Assembly: GCF_022539505.1 (NCBI RefSeq)
Contig: NC_061511.1
Span: forward strand, 37,995,144 to 38,059,143
Direction: 5' to 3'
From: Lolium rigidum
Taxonomy: Eukaryota; Streptophyta; Magnoliopsida; Poales; Poaceae
DNA: 64,000 nucleotides
Shown here: positions 11,280 to 22,598 of the stretch, one piece after another
How the letters are laid out: each line of letters begins with the position of its first letter
How positions within the stretch are numbered: the first letter of the stretch is position 1
Notes under the pieces: generated by a model
What the model saw: only the letters and a program-made list of their open reading frames with translations
Told to the model about the DNA's origin: nothing
Database searches by the model: none
Made by a program: the position numbers and the translations under genes

Positions 11280-12459
11280 CTAGGTCTTGTTGATGAACGC
11301 GCACGTCTTCCTGATCTCGCCCTCGGCGCTGGTCTTCACCCCGATGTAGCCCATCTTCACCATGGCATCTTCGAAGTCATGGTACCACACGATTGGGCCT
11401 AAGAACTTGCCACTCAAAAATTGACGGTTACCGGCATAGAACTCCACCAGGTCCTCGGTCTGCGAGGACGTGGTGAGCGACGCGTCGGAGTTGAAGAGCA
11501 CATCGCGGCTCATGACGTTCTTGTAGTACTGGTTGTCCAACCTGTCGGGGGTCACAGCATCCTGCGGCACGTTTACGCTGCTGCCGGCGCTGCAGGTCGC
11601 GGTCAGCTGCCCGGCGAGCTTGGGTTCCATGGCGGTGCTGGAGTTGGCGGCCGGCGGGAGGCGGTCGGGGAAGGAGGAGCAGGCTGAGCGTCCGATGGAG
11701 TGCGCGCCAGAAAGCACGACCATTTCGTTCTGGTTGAGCCCCTTGGCGGCGAACATGGCCGTCGTCAGGGCGAGGTCGCCGAAGGGCGGCGGCAGGTTCT
11801 GGAAGGTGTCGTTGGCGCGCGATACTTTCCCGTCGTACCGGCCGGCCGGCACACGGTAGTTGATCCTGCCGTAGCTCAGGCTGTAGCTGGCGTCGCGGCC
11901 GGCGAAGGCGACGATGTCGGCGCACGAGACGATGCCTGGGCAGTGCTTCTCGAGTTTAGCCTTTGCCTCCTCAATCAGTTCGAAGCCACGCAGGCTGAGG
12001 TTGGGGACAGCCGTCCTCTCCGTGTCCGTGCCGCTGAGCAGGACGGAGCCGTCGCAGCCCTGAAGAGAACCATGACAGCAGGGGCAACATTTGTGAGCTA
12101 GCTACTCTAATTACCTTACATTTCATGCACAAACTATATATACGAAGAATACCGCAAGAAATGAATACCTCAACGAAGCAGTCGTGGAAGAAGAGGCGTA
12201 TAAGCCCGGCCTTCTCGCCGGGGGTGGCTTTCTCCACGACCTTCCTCACGATGTCCTCCGCCCGAGGGCACTTGTCCTTGTCGGCATAGTAGCCGACCTT
12301 AAGGCCAGGGGCAGGGCTGAGTGGAGGGCAAGCCGGTGGGAGCGGATAGGGCACACTGGGATTCGGGGGTGGAAAGCCGTAGCCGGCATAGATTGGAAAT
12401 TCGCAGGACACGGCGCCGAGCAAGGAGAAGAGCACGGCGAGAAGGGCAAGCTTGGCCAT
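11280..12459 (-). CDS. Class III secretory peroxidase
   Basis: This encodes a plant haem peroxidase (EC 1.11.1.7) that oxidises phenolics with H2O2 in the apoplast or vacuole, with roles in lignification and defence. Two exons, 12169-12459 and 11280-12059, splice in phase 0 at canonical GT/AG sites (FVE|GCD), giving 356 residues. Residues 1-19 are a hydrophobic signal peptide ([19 protein letters not shown]). Residues 29-52 are a proline-rich spacer, unusual in length. The distal site RLFFHDCF carries Arg88 and His92. The sequence GCDGSVLL marks the calcium-site region, [11 protein letters not shown] (143-153) is the conserved family block, and [11 protein letters not shown] carries the proximal haem ligand His217. 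The C-terminal KMGYIGV and GEIRKTC blocks are present. Length and intron position after FHDCFVx fit the family. A TATA box lies 78 bp upstream. No defects are seen. The specific paralogue and substrate cannot be told. Confidence 0.93.
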
Positions 12460-12536
12460 CTTCCTAGCTTCCTGCTCGGGTCTTGGGGTTTGCTCGAGAG
12501 AAGATGGGATGAAGCAAACTTGCTGTTTTGCATGTG

Positions 12537-12545
12537 TATTTATAG
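12537..12545 (-). promoter_or_regulatory. TATA box of peroxidase gene
   Basis: CTATAAATA on the minus strand lies about 78 bp upstream of the ATG at 12459, a normal TATA-to-ATG distance for a plant gene with a short 5'UTR. Confidence 0.65.
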
Positions 12546-12599
12546 CCGTACCCCGGCCAGGTGAACTTTTGCAGCGGATGTTAGAGTTTGGTGGTAAGT

Positions 12600-13091
12600 C
12601 AACTTGCCAGCTGAGAACCGTGGTGCATGCGAACACAAACAAACAGGCCGATGAGCGTGCATCGCGGCGGCGCCAGCTTCATTGCTCCTCCATTATACAT
12701 ACTTCGACTACCTGTCCAGGCTCGATTTGAGTACATGCCTTGCGTTGACACTCGAACACGTATTACAAAAGAATGGTGTGCATGGACCTGCATGGAACCT
12801 AAACATGTGCAACTAACGGCTGGTGCATTACGACAGGAAGTTTCCCGGCCATGCATACATGTGGAACTAACTACCTGTTGGTGCATTACGACAGAAAGTT
12901 CCTGTGCAGAGAAAATGCGTACGTAGAAGATGCACCCAATTATCGTCCAAACAAATGAAACCAGCGCGCCGCCCTCGCCAGAGCACGTCAAATCCAGCGC
13001 GACTGCTCGACGAGTCATTCAGAGGAGACTCCACAAGTGAAAATTGCCGACTCTGCGTTATTTTACTGCAAGGCTCCTTAACATTTCCTCT
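12600..13091. other. Peroxidase upstream region, no gene recognised
   Basis: This contains repeated GCATTACGACAG(A/G)AAGTT words (12825-12842 and 12882-12900) within a duplicated segment of about 55 bp. The only open frames are short and have no known domain. Confidence 0.45.
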
Positions 13092-13259
13092 GCGTAAGAA
13101 GGGAAAAAGGATACAGCAATTGGCACAACACCAAACTCGCCACAATGGTTCCCCCTCTCCAAGCAAGTGATCCCAAAGTGCGAAGAAGAAATCCTAACAT
13201 GCGGACATTGGCAGGTTCGCACTGGTCATTAGACCAAAGATCAAGGTCTTCAGGCTAAG
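13092..13259. repeat. Repeat R copy B, first fragment
   Basis: Homologous to 3045-3197: shared CCCCTCTCCAAGCAAGTGAT, AACATGCGGACATTG and AAAGATCAAGGTCTTC. Homology stops at GGCTAAG (13259). This is exactly the point in copy A where homology to 27347 begins (GCAAGTCACT). Confidence 0.65.
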
Positions 13260-13378
13260 GAGAGTCAGAGAGGTAACCAAAAGCGATAAAGAATAATACC
13301 GGAAAGAGCCGGTCAGCACAGATTTTCCACGCGAAAGAAAAGGAACATAAATCCTAGCCGCAGTAGCACGGAGCACAT

Positions 13379-13556
13379 TATTGATTCTCACATGGAAATC
13401 ATCAAGATTTTGAGGATTGAGTAGAAGAACAGAGAGTGGGGTGAAAGGGGAATTTTCTGGACCTTGCCCGATCCATCTCTCATCTCTTCCATATATAATT
13501 TGTACATTTTACATTAAAAACCTTTAACAACTATTTTATTCCAACCCACACCAACA
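13379..13556 (-). repeat. 3' LTR of Copia element
   Basis: Direct repeat of 18366-18543. The TG...CA core is 13382-13556, and the TSD places the boundary three bases further out (ATA on the minus strand). Confidence 0.85.
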
Positions 13557-13563
13557 CTCCCCC

Positions 13564-14466
13564 TCAAGATGGGGCGAACACATCAAATAGACCCATCTTG
13601 TTACAGAAGATAGAGAACAATTTATCCGGCAGACCTTTTGTTAGAACATCTGCTATCTGATTTGCTGAAGTCACATATGGCATACAAACTACCCCTCTAT
13701 CCAATTTTTCCTTGATAAAATGGCGATCAACTTCAACATGTTTAGTACGATCGTGTTGTACTGGATTATTTGCAATATCAATTGCTGCTTTGTTATCGCA
13801 GTAAAGCATCAAAGGCTTACTCTGACACAACCTCAATTCCGATAGCAGAATATGCAACCATAATAGCTCGCATAGACCATGTGCCATGGATCTGAACTCA
13901 GCCTCGGCAGTTGATCTAGCTACCACATTTTGTTTTTTACTTCGCCAAGAGACTAAGTTTCCCCCAACAAATACACAATAGCCAGAAGTGGATCGCCGAT
14001 CATCTAGAGAACCAGCCCAATCCGCATCTGTATAGCATTCAATTTGTAAATTACCTTGCTTCATATAGAGAAGACCTTTTCCCGGGCACCCTTTAAGGTA
14101 CCGTAGGATTCTATTAACAGCATCCATATGAGCCGTTCTCGGATTATGCATGAATTGACTCACAACGCTCACAGCAAATGCAATATCAGGACGAGTGTGG
14201 GAAAGATAAATTAACTTTCCCACAAGTCTTTGGTAGCGTTCTCTATTAACCGGATTCCCCACATCACTACTTAATCTGTGATTTTGTTCAATGGGAGTAG
14301 CTGCTGGTTTTGAACCATACATGCCACTTTCCTTGAGCAAGTCTAAGATATACTTTCTTTGTGTTAAAAATATACCTTTTGGACCACGCAAGACTTCTAT
14401 GCCAAGGAAGTACCTCAAGTGTCCCAGATCCTTCACTTCAAACTCTTGCGCGAGATGATGCTTCAA
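13564..14466 (-). CDS. Copia RT C-terminus and RNase H (frameshifted remainder of polyprotein)
   Basis: About 300 residues continue the polyprotein: FEVKDLGHLRYFLGIEV (RT thumb region), IAFAVSVVSQFMHNP, then RNase H with DADWAGS, AEAEF, DNKAA and a terminal TKHVEVDRHFI...ADVLTKGLP block typical of Copia. It has no start of its own and is out of frame with the upstream part by one base. It ends 8 bp from the 3' LTR, overlapping the polypurine tract. Confidence 0.9.
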   Translation of the reverse strand: MKHHLAQEFEVKDLGHLRYFLGIEVLRGPKGIFLTQRKYILDLLKESGMYGSKPAATPIEQNHRLSSDVGNPVNRERYQRLVGKLIYLSHTRPDIAFAVSVVSQFMHNPRTAHMDAVNRILRYLKGCPGKGLLYMKQGNLQIECYTDADWAGSLDDRRSTSGYCVFVGGNLVSWRSKKQNVVARSTAEAEFRSMAHGLCELLWLHILLSELRLCQSKPLMLYCDNKAAIDIANNPVQHDRTKHVEVDRHFIKEKLDRGVVCMPYVTSANQIADVLTKGLPDKLFSIFCNKMGLFDVFAPS

Positions 14467-14485
14467 TCCAGAAATTTCTTTGTTA

Positions 14486-17400
14486 TCATTGCCTCGTAAT
14501 CACAATATCATCAACGTAGACTATCAAAATTGCAACCTTTTTATTAGCATGTTTATAGAATAATGTATGGTCCGCGTTGCTCTGTCGATAGCCTCTTTTC
14601 TGCATAGCTTGTCTGAAACGATCAAACCACGCCCTCGGTGATTGTTTCAACCCATACAAGGAACGATGTAGGCGTAGTACTTTTCCTGTATTATGGCTGG
14701 ACTCAAAGCCAGGTGGGATTTGCATATAGACCTCTTCGTGAAGGTCACCATGAAGAAATGCATTTTTTACATCCATCTGGTAGATGCTCCAATCAAAATT
14801 AACTGCACAAGATATGAGAGTCCTCACAGAGTTCATCTTTGCCACAGGTGCAAAGGTTTCCTCATAGTCTATACCATACGTCTGTGTGTACCCTTTGGCT
14901 ACAAGGCGTGCTTTGTATCTGTCTACCGTACCCTCTGGTGTATGTTTAATAGTAAACACCCATTTGCATCCTACCGGCTGCTTACCTGGCGGTAGATCCA
15001 CAAGCTCCCAAGTTTTATTTTTCTCCAATGCTCTCATCTCATCCAACATCGCTTCCTTCCATTTTGGGTCTTCTAAGGCTACTTTCCAGTCATTTGGTAT
15101 GTAAATAGGATCTAGAGAAGCAATAAAAGTTTGGAGAGATGGACTACAATATTCATAGGAGATATAATTGGCTATATCATATTTGTAGTCTTTAAGATAT
15201 CCTGGTGTGTTTCGAGTTCTAGATGATTTTCGCAAGGCAATAGGTAAACTATCTACAGAGGTAGAAAGTTGATTATCACTGGGCCCAGAAGTGCTAGTAG
15301 GAGCTACAGAGTTAGAAGGGATAGTACTGGTACCTGGGTCCTCATGCATTTCGGATTCCTCACCATGAGATGGAAGCGATAAGTGTCCTGTAGCATCACC
15401 CTCATCTCCACAACAAGAGTTATCATCTCTAACACCATCATTTTCCTCCCCCTGATTTTGAGAGTTATTAGTAGACGGGGAATTAGCTGAAGTGGGAGCA
15501 AGAACAAGGACAGGACCTTCACTCCCCCTTTCTTGCTGCTCATCAAGTGGAGACAAGGAAATACCAGACCCAACATTTGACCCATAATACGGTTCATTTT
15601 CACGGAAAGTTACATCCATGCTCACAAAAAAACGATGCTCCGAAGGGCACCAACACCTATAGCCCTTTTTTGAGGGAGAATAACCCATAAACACGCATTT
15701 AAGAGCACGCGGATCTAATTTTCCAACCGAATTTCTATAATCATGCACAAAACAAACACTCCCAAAGATCTTCGGAGGAACCACAAATTCATTAGAATTC
15801 AAAAGACACTCGGCAGGAGTTTTGTAGTCCAGAACACGAAGAGGCATGCGATTTATCAAGTAAGTGGCAGTCTTAACTGCCTCACCCCAAAGGAATTTGG
15901 GAACATTCATTGTAAACATCAATGAACGTGCAACTTCAAGCAAATGTCTGTTTTTACGTTCAGCAACACCATTTTGCTCTGGTGTATTAACACATGACGT
16001 TTGATGTTCAATACCATTCGAAACAAGAAATGATTCAAACTCGTGATTAACATATTCAGTACCGTTGTCTGTTCGTAAAATTTTAACAGTAGCTGCATGC
16101 TGATTTTTAATAAGGGCACACAAGTCTTTGAAAACAGACAACACATCGCTCTTATGCTTCAAAAGATAAAGCCAAGTGTATCGACTAAAGCAATCAATAA
16201 AGGTCACAAACCAGCGATGTCCAGAAACTGAGTGAACCTCACAAGGTCCCCAAACATCAGAGTGAATTCTTTCAAATGGTTTTTTACTTCTAAGGCCAAT
16301 ACTAGGATAGGACCCCCTAGTATGTTTAGCTAGTTCACAAGCATCACATACCAAATCCTCTTTAGGACATAACTTAAATAAAGCGGGATAAACACGGGAT
16401 AAAATAGCAAAAGAAGGATGTCCAAGCCTGCGGTGTTGCAGCAATAACTCTTGACAGGAAGGCAAACATGATGCAAGAGCCACTTCATCACTTCCATCAT
16501 CAAGATGATAAAGTCCTTCATGCTCGGTCCCAGTCCCCAAGATTTTCCGAGTCCCTAGCTCCTGAAAAGCACAAGAAGTAGGATCAAACCAACTTCTACA
16601 GTTGCGAGATTTATTAAGAGAACTAACGGATAATAGGTTAACCGGTAACTTGGGTACATGTAGAACATGAGATAAAGACAATGACTTGGTGCACTGGATG
16701 GATCCACACCCCGCAATAGGTACCATGGATCCATCTGCTACACGGACTTTGTCTTTACCTGAACAAGGTGTATAAGAGATAAACAGGTCTGAAGCCCCTG
16801 TCATATGGTTTGTGGCTCCGGTATCAATAATCCAAGGTTTTGATTTGGTGGTGGTGTTGGCTTGATAAAGTTTCATACCTTGATAAGAAGTCGAAATGAG
16901 ACCGGAATCAACCTTAGAGTTGCCCTGTGAGGAAGCTGAGCTTTCTGAGAGTTTAAGCTTGGAGTTGAACTCCTCAAGAGCTCGTACATCTACCACTGGT
17001 GGCTCCCGCAGAGATGCGATGTGGTTAGCTTGCCTTCTATTCACACTTTGAACTCCCCCTGGCCGAGTTTTTCCTTTTTCCCACCAAGAGGGGTATCCAT
17101 GCAGCTCAAAACATACATCCTTTGTGTGTCCATTTCTTTTACAGTGATCACAAAAGAACTTGCTTTTTTCTATCTTGCCAAAGGGCCTGGGAGTACGGCG
17201 GTATTGCATAGATAAAGCCGCACGATCATCTCCACATTTCAGATCATCCTCCTTAGGTTGACCCAACCGAGTTTCTTCCTCAAGTATACTAGAAATGATA
17301 TTATCGAGACTAGGCCATTCCGGTTCAGAAAATATGAGTTGTCGCCGAAGGTTAAGCTCCTGGTTTAGTCCATCTAGAAATAGCTTGCCCACTATTGTCT

Positions 17401-17965
17401 CAAACCATTTATGATGAATGGCTAAGTCCTTCTTGTCAACTGGTTGAAAAGGATGATAGTAGTGCAGGTCCCTGTATAGCCGTTTCAATTCACCGGCATA
17501 TTCTGTTATAGACTTTGTACCTTGATTTAGATGAGTTAACTCCTCCATGATGCGGGTTGCCTGCATTTTGTTTGACTTCCCAGCGAATTGCTTCTCCAAG
17601 GCGGTCCACACCTCAGATACTCTTGACATTATTTCGACTTGCTGTCGCACTATTGGTTCCATGCTTCCCAATAGCCAAACTAGAACTCTATCATTGATCA
17701 TTTTTGGGTGAGTATCACCGCTTTTCTGCTCCTCTTCATCATCAAGTAGGTTCTCATAACCATGGGAACTCAGTATCAGTCGAGCATGGCGTGCCCAACT
17801 GACATAATTACTTGGACCTGACAACTTCACTGGATTTGGTTCCAGAGCATACCTGACTGTCTCTGGTACTGCTTTAAGCTGTTGTTGTTCAAGCAATTTA
17901 CTGAAAATTTCATACATCTTATCTATGCTTGAATCCCCTGACTTGTCCTTAGATTGTTCTGCCAT
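14486..17965 (-). CDS. Copia gag-pol polyprotein (gag, protease, integrase, reverse transcriptase part)
   Basis: The 1159-residue frame starts at the ATG at 17965. Residues about 40-250 form a UBN2-type gag domain. A CCHC zinc knuckle has C272, C275, H280, C285. The aspartic protease motif DTGATNH starts at D381. The GAG-pre-integrase zinc finger follows (HRRLGHPS, about 511). The integrase catalytic triad D570, D633, E669 shows the DD35E spacing. The RT core has KARLVAKGYTQ, DVKNAFLHGDL and YVDDIVIT near the C-terminus. The frame ends just after YVDD through a one-base insertion. The rest of RT and RNase H continues in another frame at 13564-14466. The long open frame plus near-identical LTRs imply recent insertion. 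Confidence 0.93.
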   Translation of the reverse strand: MAEQSKDKSGDSSIDKMYEIFSKLLEQQQLKAVPETVRYALEPNPVKLSGPSNYVSWARHARLILSSHGYENLLDDEEEQKSGDTHPKMINDRVLVWLLGSMEPIVRQQVEIMSRVSEVWTALEKQFAGKSNKMQATRIMEELTHLNQGTKSITEYAGELKRLYRDLHYYHPFQPVDKKDLAIHHKWFETIVGKLFLDGLNQELNLRRQLIFSEPEWPSLDNIISSILEEETRLGQPKEDDLKCGDDRAALSMQYRRTPRPFGKIEKSKFFCDHCKRNGHTKDVCFELHGYPSWWEKGKTRPGGVQSVNRRQANHIASLREPPVVDVRALEEFNSKLKLSESSASSQGNSKVDSGLISTSYQGMKLYQANTTTKSKPWIIDTGATNHMTGASDLFISYTPCSGKDKVRVADGSMVPIAGCGSIQCTKSLSLSHVLHVPKLPVNLLSVSSLNKSRNCRSWFDPTSCAFQELGTRKILGTGTEHEGLYHLDDGSDEVALASCLPSCQELLLQHRRLGHPSFAILSRVYPALFKLCPKEDLVCDACELAKHTRGSYPSIGLRSKKPFERIHSDVWGPCEVHSVSGHRWFVTFIDCFSRYTWLYLLKHKSDVLSVFKDLCALIKNQHAATVKILRTDNGTEYVNHEFESFLVSNGIEHQTSCVNTPEQNGVAERKNRHLLEVARSLMFTMNVPKFLWGEAVKTATYLINRMPLRVLDYKTPAECLLNSNEFVVPPKIFGSVCFVHDYRNSVGKLDPRALKCVFMGYSPSKKGYRCWCPSEHRFFVSMDVTFRENEPYYGSNVGSGISLSPLDEQQERGSEGPVLVLAPTSANSPSTNNSQNQGEENDGVRDDNSCCGDEGDATGHLSLPSHGEESEMHEDPGTSTIPSNSVAPTSTSGPSDNQLSTSVDSLPIALRKSSRTRNTPGYLKDYKYDIANYISYEYCSPSLQTFIASLDPIYIPNDWKVALEDPKWKEAMLDEMRALEKNKTWELVDLPPGKQPVGCKWVFTIKHTPEGTVDRYKARLVAKGYTQTYGIDYEETFAPVAKMNSVRTLISCAVNFDWSIYQMDVKNAFLHGDLHEEVYMQIPPGFESSHNTGKVLRLHRSLYGLKQSPRAWFDRFRQAMQKRGYRQSNADHTLFYKHANKKVAILIVYVDDIVITRQ

Positions 17966-18353
17966 TTTTCAATGCAAAGAACACACGCCAAGAAAGTTGG
18001 GCAAGTGCTGGATTACTGCAGCACACTACTCTAAATCAACTTGGATTCTTCTTTGTTTGTAGTGGATACCTCACAGCATGAGAATGGCAGCCAAAAACAG
18101 AACTTGAAAATAAGCTAGCTGTTTGCGTGTGAAGTACCAGGGAGATGGACGGTGGACTTGGGAAGAAATTGATCTCGTTGCCACCACTTGATCTTGCTCC
18201 GGCGGACTGCAGCAGGGATCAAGAGAGGGACTAGGAGATACTGCACCACCACGCACGACCTCAAACTCCAGACTCCAGACTCCAGCGACACAGCACCTTG
18301 TCGGCGGCCAATCTTTGCTCAAGATTGCGGGGAGAACACTCAGGAACTGTCCC

Positions 18354-18365
18354 GCTCTGATACCA
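18354..18365 (-). other. Primer-binding site of Copia element
   Basis: TGGTATCAGAGC on the minus strand, complementary to plant initiator methionine tRNA, three bases after the TG...CA core of the LTR. Confidence 0.85.
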
Positions 18366-18543
18366 TATTGATTCTCACATGGAAATCATCAAGATTTTGA
18401 GGATTGAGTAGAAGAACAGAGAGTGGGGTGAAAGGGGAATTTTCTGGATCTTGCCCGATCCATCTCTCATCTCTTCCATATATAATTTGTACATTTTACA
18501 TTAAAAACCTTTAACAACTATTTTATTCCAACCCACACCAACA
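18366..18543 (-). repeat. 5' LTR of Copia element
   Basis: Begins TGTTGGTGTGGGTT on the minus strand and is followed by the tRNA primer site at 18365-18354. Followed on the plus side by the TSD CACAT. Confidence 0.85.
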
Positions 18544-18755
18544 CACATCTACACAAAAAATGCCAAACGCATCGCCAAATGATTGGCGCAAATTGCCATC
18601 TACAGTTGCCCAAAACTCTCTGGTAAAAGCAAACTTTTGTAACTTTTAAAATGGTAATAATACAATCATCATAGGGGTTACATTACATGATACACAGCAC
18701 GGTGGCAGCTTAATAAGACATCTACACATTTAACTGCGGAGGACAGGGGCAGAAT
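18544..18755. other. 3' flank and probable 3'UTR of CAP-H
   Basis: Lies between the CAP-H stop codon and the Copia TSD. No other feature is seen. The Copia sits only about 210 bp downstream of the stop codon. Confidence 0.5.
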
Positions 18756-21700
18756 TTAATTCACGAGCAACGAAGTTGGAACGTATATATCGATCTCATC
18801 CAAGGATGGGCGGTCGCACAGCTTCAAGCTGTGTTCATTTGCCAGATGCAAGAGACAGATGAAATAAAGGTGTGGCGAGATGTCGGTTGTTGTTACATCT
18901 GGGTTACTGCACGGAAGATCATGCAGTACCTTCGTCAGGCACAGGGATGGTTCCGTGCCCTCTCTTTCCTGCTGGACCAACCAGGAAAATGAAGTTAAAA
19001 CAATTCTGTGCCCAAAGACAGGATAACAATTCTGACGAATCAGCAAAGCCTGCTGCAATGAAGGAAATTATATTACCAGTGACAAATGTAATATAATGTG
19101 CACACGTGATCATGCTTTTACACAGCTTTTTGCACACGTGTTCTATTTCCCTTAATGAAATGTACGTGTGTTCTAACATGTTACTCCCTCCATCCACAAA
19201 TAAGTGTACTTATACCTCTTGTCTTAAGTCAAATGTTTTAAAGCTTGACCAACTTTATAGGAAAAAGTGACAACATTTATGGCACCAATTTAGTATCACT
19301 AGGATCATCTTAGAAATCCATGCAGAATATGTTATATATGTTGCTACTTTTTTAAATAAAGTTGGTCAGAGTTTTAAAACTTGACTTAGGACAAGAATTA
19401 GAAGTATACTTATTTGAGGACAGAGGGAGTATGTAACTAGGGTTATTTTGCTCTCAAAAAGAACTAGGATTATTTTGAAGCAATTTAAATGATGTAAGGT
19501 GATATTTCAGTATGCAACTTTCTAAGTATTATGTGCATATAAACATAGGTTGGTCAATCTAAGTTCCTTTTTTCAAAGTCGCATGGTTGGTTGGAACTCA
19601 AATTCCTCAACGTTTTTTTAAGTGAACTTTCCAAGGCAAATGAAAGATATGTGGCACTTGAAAGTATGTAAAACCATGACAAACTTATTTTCATTGTAGT
19701 TCTACAGGTATCTAAATTTCTGTACTTAAATGTTGAACCCACCCAAATCAGTTTGCAACATCCACTGGTGAGCGGTAAAATAATGCAGGGGTATTACTTG
19801 GTACAGAAAGCCAGAAACAAAAAGAATATCCTCTCTTGTTTAGAAATATAAAAGATACATACATGTCAATGCTAAAGCTCAGATCCAAACTGTCACCTAA
19901 GTCAAAGAACTTGGTTTCAGAAAACTCTTTTGGACCAAGAAAGTCAGTAAATGGTGATAGCATGGTGGGGATAGCATGGTTGTTACTTAGGGTGTGTTTG
20001 GTAGCCCGGCTCGGTCCAACTCGGCACTGCCAGACTCATACGGAAAAGAGCTCTCAGCCAGGCCGGGTTGCGAAGCTAGAATCGAGCTTCGCGGGTCGAC
20101 CGAGCTGACCTCGTCCCGCAAATGACTGTAGCAGCGGCCCGCAGCACCCCCAGACCCCCAACCCCCACCTATTTTCCATTCCATTTGCACCCTCCGGAGC
20201 TCCCGTGGCCACCCTCCGCCTCTCCCGTCGCCACCCTCATCCCGCGTCCCCAGCCACCTGCGCCGCCGCCTCCTCCGAGCAGCATCAACGGCCGCGCCGG
20301 CGCCCTCATCATCACGCGACAGCCGACCTCCAGATCCCCCGTCGGCCGAGGCCGAGCTGAGGCTACTCGCGACGGCCGCCTTCTGCCTCTCCAATCGGCC
20401 GCCCTCCTCCCGTGTCCTCAGCAACCCGCGCCGCGTCGACCAGCAACGGCCGCGCCGCTGACGACCAGCAACGGCTGCGCCACCACCGAGCAGCAGCGGC
20501 GGCACGGAGCAGCAGCAACGGGCGCCCTCTTGATCTCCCACGGAGCAGCAGCAACGGGCACACCACCGCCCGCTGGCGCGCCGCCCACCGTCTGCCACCT
20601 CGCGCCTCCGGCGCTCCACCGCCCACTGCCGTGTTCTTCCAGATAGAGGGACCCGATTGATTTTTTTAATTTTATTTTGGGTCTTTTGTGTAAAATTTTG
20701 GACTGGTCTGTAATTTCTAATGTTTTGAGCCAATCTCAACCCAGAGATGCTGCCAAACAATGTATTGGCTCAGATTCTCTCAACACAAGCAGGCTACCAA
20801 ACACACCACAAAATCTCAAGACAGCTTGTATAGGTGAGATATCTCAAGTGGGAGAGTAAATTCGAGGTGATACGGGCTACCAAACACACCCTTAGTATAC
20901 ATTAGATTACAGCACCACAGTGGGGTTGCTAGAAAATGGCATCATGCTAATCGAAGAGAAAAGGGTTGTAATCATGACAGGCACTTGTCATCAATAAAAC
21001 TGACAGGAATTGTTGTGGTACGCAAATACTTCCAAAAGGGGATGTCACAGCTAATCTGTATACAAAAATGACAAGTAATCATAGTATTTTATGACCGTAA
21101 TCGAAGTTTATGGCTTACCAGATCATCAGTCTCAGCAGATGTATGAATGTGATTCCAGAGCACCTCCTTTAAGGCATGAACATCGACTTGTTTCGATACC
21201 TTGTCATATTTTATATCTATCTTATTGACCTATGATTCAGAAAGGAAATAGACATCAGCTCAGATCTGCAAACACAGGCCCAAAAGTACCAGACATGAAT
21301 AATCATTGATTTGTGAAAGTGAAAATATCAAAATACAATTGAATGATACAGAAAATATGTCCATACTAAGAACAATCTGGGACTGTATCTAAAGAACAAG
21401 AGGAAAACATGGACAACATCAGCACAGGTTCGTGTTTTACTATATAGACACATAACATGTCATTTTCTTGTCTAGGGGACTATTAAGCAGCACAAAGCAA
21501 AGCTTATGCGCAGGTTCATTATGAGGTGAACAAGTTAGCTCATCAGGATCATAGATAAATCATCCCAATTCCTTAAATGGGATCATTTGGCCTTCAACCC
21601 ACCTCCTCTTTTGCACAACGCAAGTCCACTAAGTGTTGTTTTACAATGCAAGACGTGAGGAAAAGTAGCATAGATGCCACAATTGTTTCACTTCCTGCCC

Positions 21701-22562
21701 CTGCTTTAATGCAGTATAAGGGACCAAATGGTTCTTATATGTGAAATAGGGTGGTCCAATATAATATATATTTTCTTCAATTATGTGCCCCTTTGTTTAG
21801 TGCATACTATGGCATGGACATATATTATGAAATCGAGTACTTCAGTAACGTCTGGCTGCAGTTTACACTTCTGTGTATATACTCTAATTCAAACAACATG
21901 CATCTACCAACACACAAATCAGATCCAGATTCAGATTCAATCCACACCAAGAAATAAGAAAGAAGATTTTAATGGTGCATAGTACTCCTTCCATCCGAAG
22001 AAACATGTCTGAGATTTGTTAATCAGATGTATCTAGATACTGTTTAATGTCCAGATACATCTAAATTTAGACAAATCTTCGACATGTTTCATGGGGCAGA
22101 GGGAGTACTAAATATTGCAGCATGAAAACACTGTTCATTTCAGATTTGTTAGAGTATAGACTTAATGGTTAGTGCACAAAGTGGACCAAGTCACCGTCTT
22201 GCACCTCAAACAATTAATTGAAGTGAAATGGAACTGCATAGCTTGAAGGTTCAAGCCATGAAGCAAACTTCCAACAGTTTATTTCAATATTGGTTGTTCT
22301 ATATGTATTCACCTTTGATCATTATAATAGTGAAGTTGTAACATAATAATATGCAAAGCTACACAAGCATTGCATACAGTAGAATCATAAAGCTGAATCT
22401 TATAAACAAACAAGTCAGACAGCCAATGATAGTACTAAGCAGGTTCAAGCCATGAAGCAAACTTCCAACAGATTATTTCAATATTGTTTGGTCTAGATGT
22501 ATTCACCTTTGATCATTATATTACAGTAAAGTTATATCATATAATAAGGCAAGCTATCATTC

Positions 22563-22598
<36 letters not shown>

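Larger units (their letters stand above)
13379..18543 (-). mobile_element. Ty1/Copia LTR retrotransposon, nearly intact, short LTRs
   Basis: It has identical-length 178-bp LTRs (13379-13556 and 18366-18543) differing at one visible position (C/T in CTGGA[C/T]CTTGCCC). The 5-bp TSD is CACAT (13374-13378, 18544-18548). The PBS TGGTATCAGAGC (minus strand, 18365-18354) matches the initiator-Met tRNA type, and a polypurine tract GAGGGGGAG adjoins the 3' LTR (13557-13565). Gag-pol order is gag, protease, integrase, RT, RNase H, which is Copia. Short LTRs suggest the Ale/Retrofit lineage (inference). One frameshift near 14490 breaks the polyprotein. Confidence 0.93.

Noticed and set aside
12184..12564. 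Plus-strand frame overlapping peroxidase exon 1
   Set aside because: Antisense shadow of the GC-rich exon. The minus-strand peroxidase has signal peptide, motifs and splice sites.
20122..20646. 174-codon plus-strand open frame in the CAP-H intron
   Set aside because: Inside a Harbinger element, Pro/Ala-rich, with frames equally long on the other strand and no domain.
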